The position numbers and the translations under genes are program-made. Shown in pieces: positions 27,682 to 28,604 of a DNA stretch of 28,604 nucleotides; the first letter of the stretch is position 1; every line of letters begins with the position of its first letter. Origin of the DNA: a virus; the IMG/VR virus record IMGVR_UViG_3300008110_000301, positions 1 through 28,604 of that record; one strand, 5' to 3'. The notes beneath the pieces were generated by a model. It worked only from the letters and a program-made list of their open reading frames with translations. It was not told the origin of the DNA and searched no databases.

Positions 27682-28604
27682 ATGGAATTACGCTACAGCT
27701 TTGACCCTCAAAAGTGGTATTTAGGCACCCTTTGCCGCAAAGGTCACCGATGGCCTGGCACTGATCTAAGTATTCGCCGCAATTACAAAGGCGCAGCTAA
27801 GTGCGCGGGTTGCTCTACTGATCCTGAAGCCGAGCTGCCTTGGCTTTTTCGCTTTATTGATTTTGAGGCCAGCGGCGTGCCAGTAGGGCACAGGCTTGGC
27901 AAGCTATGCGCTAAAGGCCATACCTGGAGCGGCACCGGCTACACGTTGCGCAAGCACGGCCATTGTGTTGAGTGCGAAAAAGAAAGAACACGGCCTCGCA
28001 CCGATGCAGACAAGGCAAGGCAACAGCGCTACTACCAAGCAAACCGCGAGCGCCTTATTGAGGAAGCCAAGCAGCGACAACTCAGACGCATAGAAAGCGG
28101 CGAGCATCAGGCGTACCGAGAGCGCACCAAAGAGCAGCGCAACGCATACAAACGCCGCAAACGGGCAGAGGCTGGGGCATTGTCTCGTGGTCCACAGGAA
28201 GAGATCGTGCTGCGTGCTGCAATCAAGCGAGCTGGTCGCCTGCCATCAGTTGCGCGGCTTGTGTACGAGCAGCAGCTTCAGCACTGGCGGGACAAGCCTG
28301 AGGATCGCGCCGAGTTCCTTCGCCATTACGCCAAGCGCCAAGCACGTTGGCGCTACCTCGTCGACCCATCGTTTAGGCTCTATCACCGAAGCAAGTCCAA
28401 GCGCCGCAAGGCGCAGGAGCGTGGCAGTCGCGCCATCATGCTCAGCCCTGACAAGCTATGGCGCAGGTGGGTGCAGTTTGGTCATGAGTGCGCTTACTGC
28501 GGTGCCAATGGCGATCTGCAGGTGGAGCACGTGATCCCCATTAGCAAGGGCGGTGAGCATCACCTAGGCAACATTGTGCCTGCGTGCCAGCGCTGCAACT
28601 TTAG
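27682..28604 (+). CDS. Large HNH endonuclease with two zinc-finger repeats (3' end outside window)
   Basis: ATG 27682 opens a frame that stays open to the window end (307 full codons). The N-terminus has two copies of a zinc-ribbon-like unit: LCRKGHRWPGTDLSIRR...CAGC (about 17-44) and LCAKGHTWSGTGYTLRK...CVEC (about 75-98). A very basic Arg/Gln-rich helical linker follows (about 100-175). The HNH core at the end (about 269-307) reads CAYC, EHVIPISKGGEHHLGNIV and ACQRCNF, with the second zinc pair present and the final residues missing. It is probably a homing-type or site-specific nuclease; some phages also need an HNH protein for packaging. Codon use is more AT-rich at its 5' half than in neighbouring genes. 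Confidence 0.82.
   Translation, partial: MELRYSFDPQKWYLGTLCRKGHRWPGTDLSIRRNYKGAAKCAGCSTDPEAELPWLFRFIDFEASGVPVGHRLGKLCAKGHTWSGTGYTLRKHGHCVECEKERTRPRTDADKARQQRYYQANRERLIEEAKQRQLRRIESGEHQAYRERTKEQRNAYKRRKRAEAGALSRGPQEEIVLRAAIKRAGRLPSVARLVYEQQLQHWRDKPEDRAEFLRHYAKRQARWRYLVDPSFRLYHRSKSKRRKAQERGSRAIMLSPDKLWRRWVQFGHECAYCGANGDLQVEHVIPISKGGEHHLGNIVPACQRCNF

Noticed and set aside
1-28604. CRISPR array, tRNA, rRNA, IS element, integrase or repressor
   Set aside because: No spaced repeats, cloverleaf-like segments, ribosomal sequence, transposase or tyrosine/serine recombinase motif was found on either strand; the only short tandem repeats are the 8-mers near 26903.

Overview
The window is about 28.6 kb of densely packed, GC-rich DNA from a tailed phage or prophage with a lambda-like siphovirus tail. 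The host is probably a picocyanobacterium of the Synechococcus/Cyanobium type. That assignment is an inference: the tail-fibre modules, the tiny post-fibre proteins and the small early proteins resemble families I associate with cyanophages, and no host gene is present to prove it. No tRNA, rRNA, IS element, CRISPR array, integrase or repressor was seen, so lifestyle cannot be decided from this window. The window ends in an HNH nuclease gene and begins just upstream of the tail-tube gene. The terminase, portal and capsid module is therefore missing, which fits a circularly permuted genome cut inside that module.

Layout. (1) 1-10683 (+): end of the head-tail connector region, a small overlapping ORF, tail tube, tail assembly chaperones G and GT joined by a clear -1 slippery site, tape measure, then M, L, K, I and J in lambda order with start/stop overlaps. 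(2) 10687-13613 (+): a fibre cassette of four fibre-like proteins and one fibre-associated protein; two fibres share a C-terminal module. (3) 13617-15579 (+): four to five tiny genes with touching starts and stops, two of them membrane proteins that may be the holin pair, then a two-domain endolysin (GH24 muramidase plus M15 peptidase). A dCTP deaminase-like gene (15579-16094) ends the rightward run.

(4) 16091-17045 (-): an orphan C5-methyltransferase-like protein between two small genes. It diverges from a small protein and an HNH nuclease (17183-17693, +) across a 137-bp gap that holds a perfect 15-bp palindrome. (5) 17649-20669 (-): a run of about fourteen mostly unknown small proteins (27-112 aa), most starting within the end of the gene before, including a DUF3310 protein, an HTH protein and zinc-binding proteins. 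(6) 20905-22877 (-): a recombination operon with a RecE-like PDDEXK exonuclease, a RecT-like annealing protein, a small HTH protein and a 104-aa protein. One lone + gene (20705-20908) lies between blocks 5 and 6.

(7) 22931-26775 (+): replication module with an SF2 helicase, a VRR-NUC nuclease and a PrimPol-PriCT-VapE primase-helicase. The primase gene is flanked by copies of the 8-mer GGTNRGCA in opposite orientations. The 179-bp gap after it combines a pyrimidine tract, a very AT-rich core, an 18-nt G-quadruplex-type run and three tandem 8-mers, and is the best candidate replication origin or control region. (8) 26955-28604 (+): a structural-type protein and a large zinc-finger HNH nuclease cut by the window end, presumably leading into the terminase genes.

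Together the genes describe a phage that starts its own replication with a primase-helicase, repairs and recombines DNA with a RecE/RecT-like pair, edits the nucleotide pool with a Dcd-like enzyme, builds a lambda-type flexible tail and lyses with a dual-activity endolysin.
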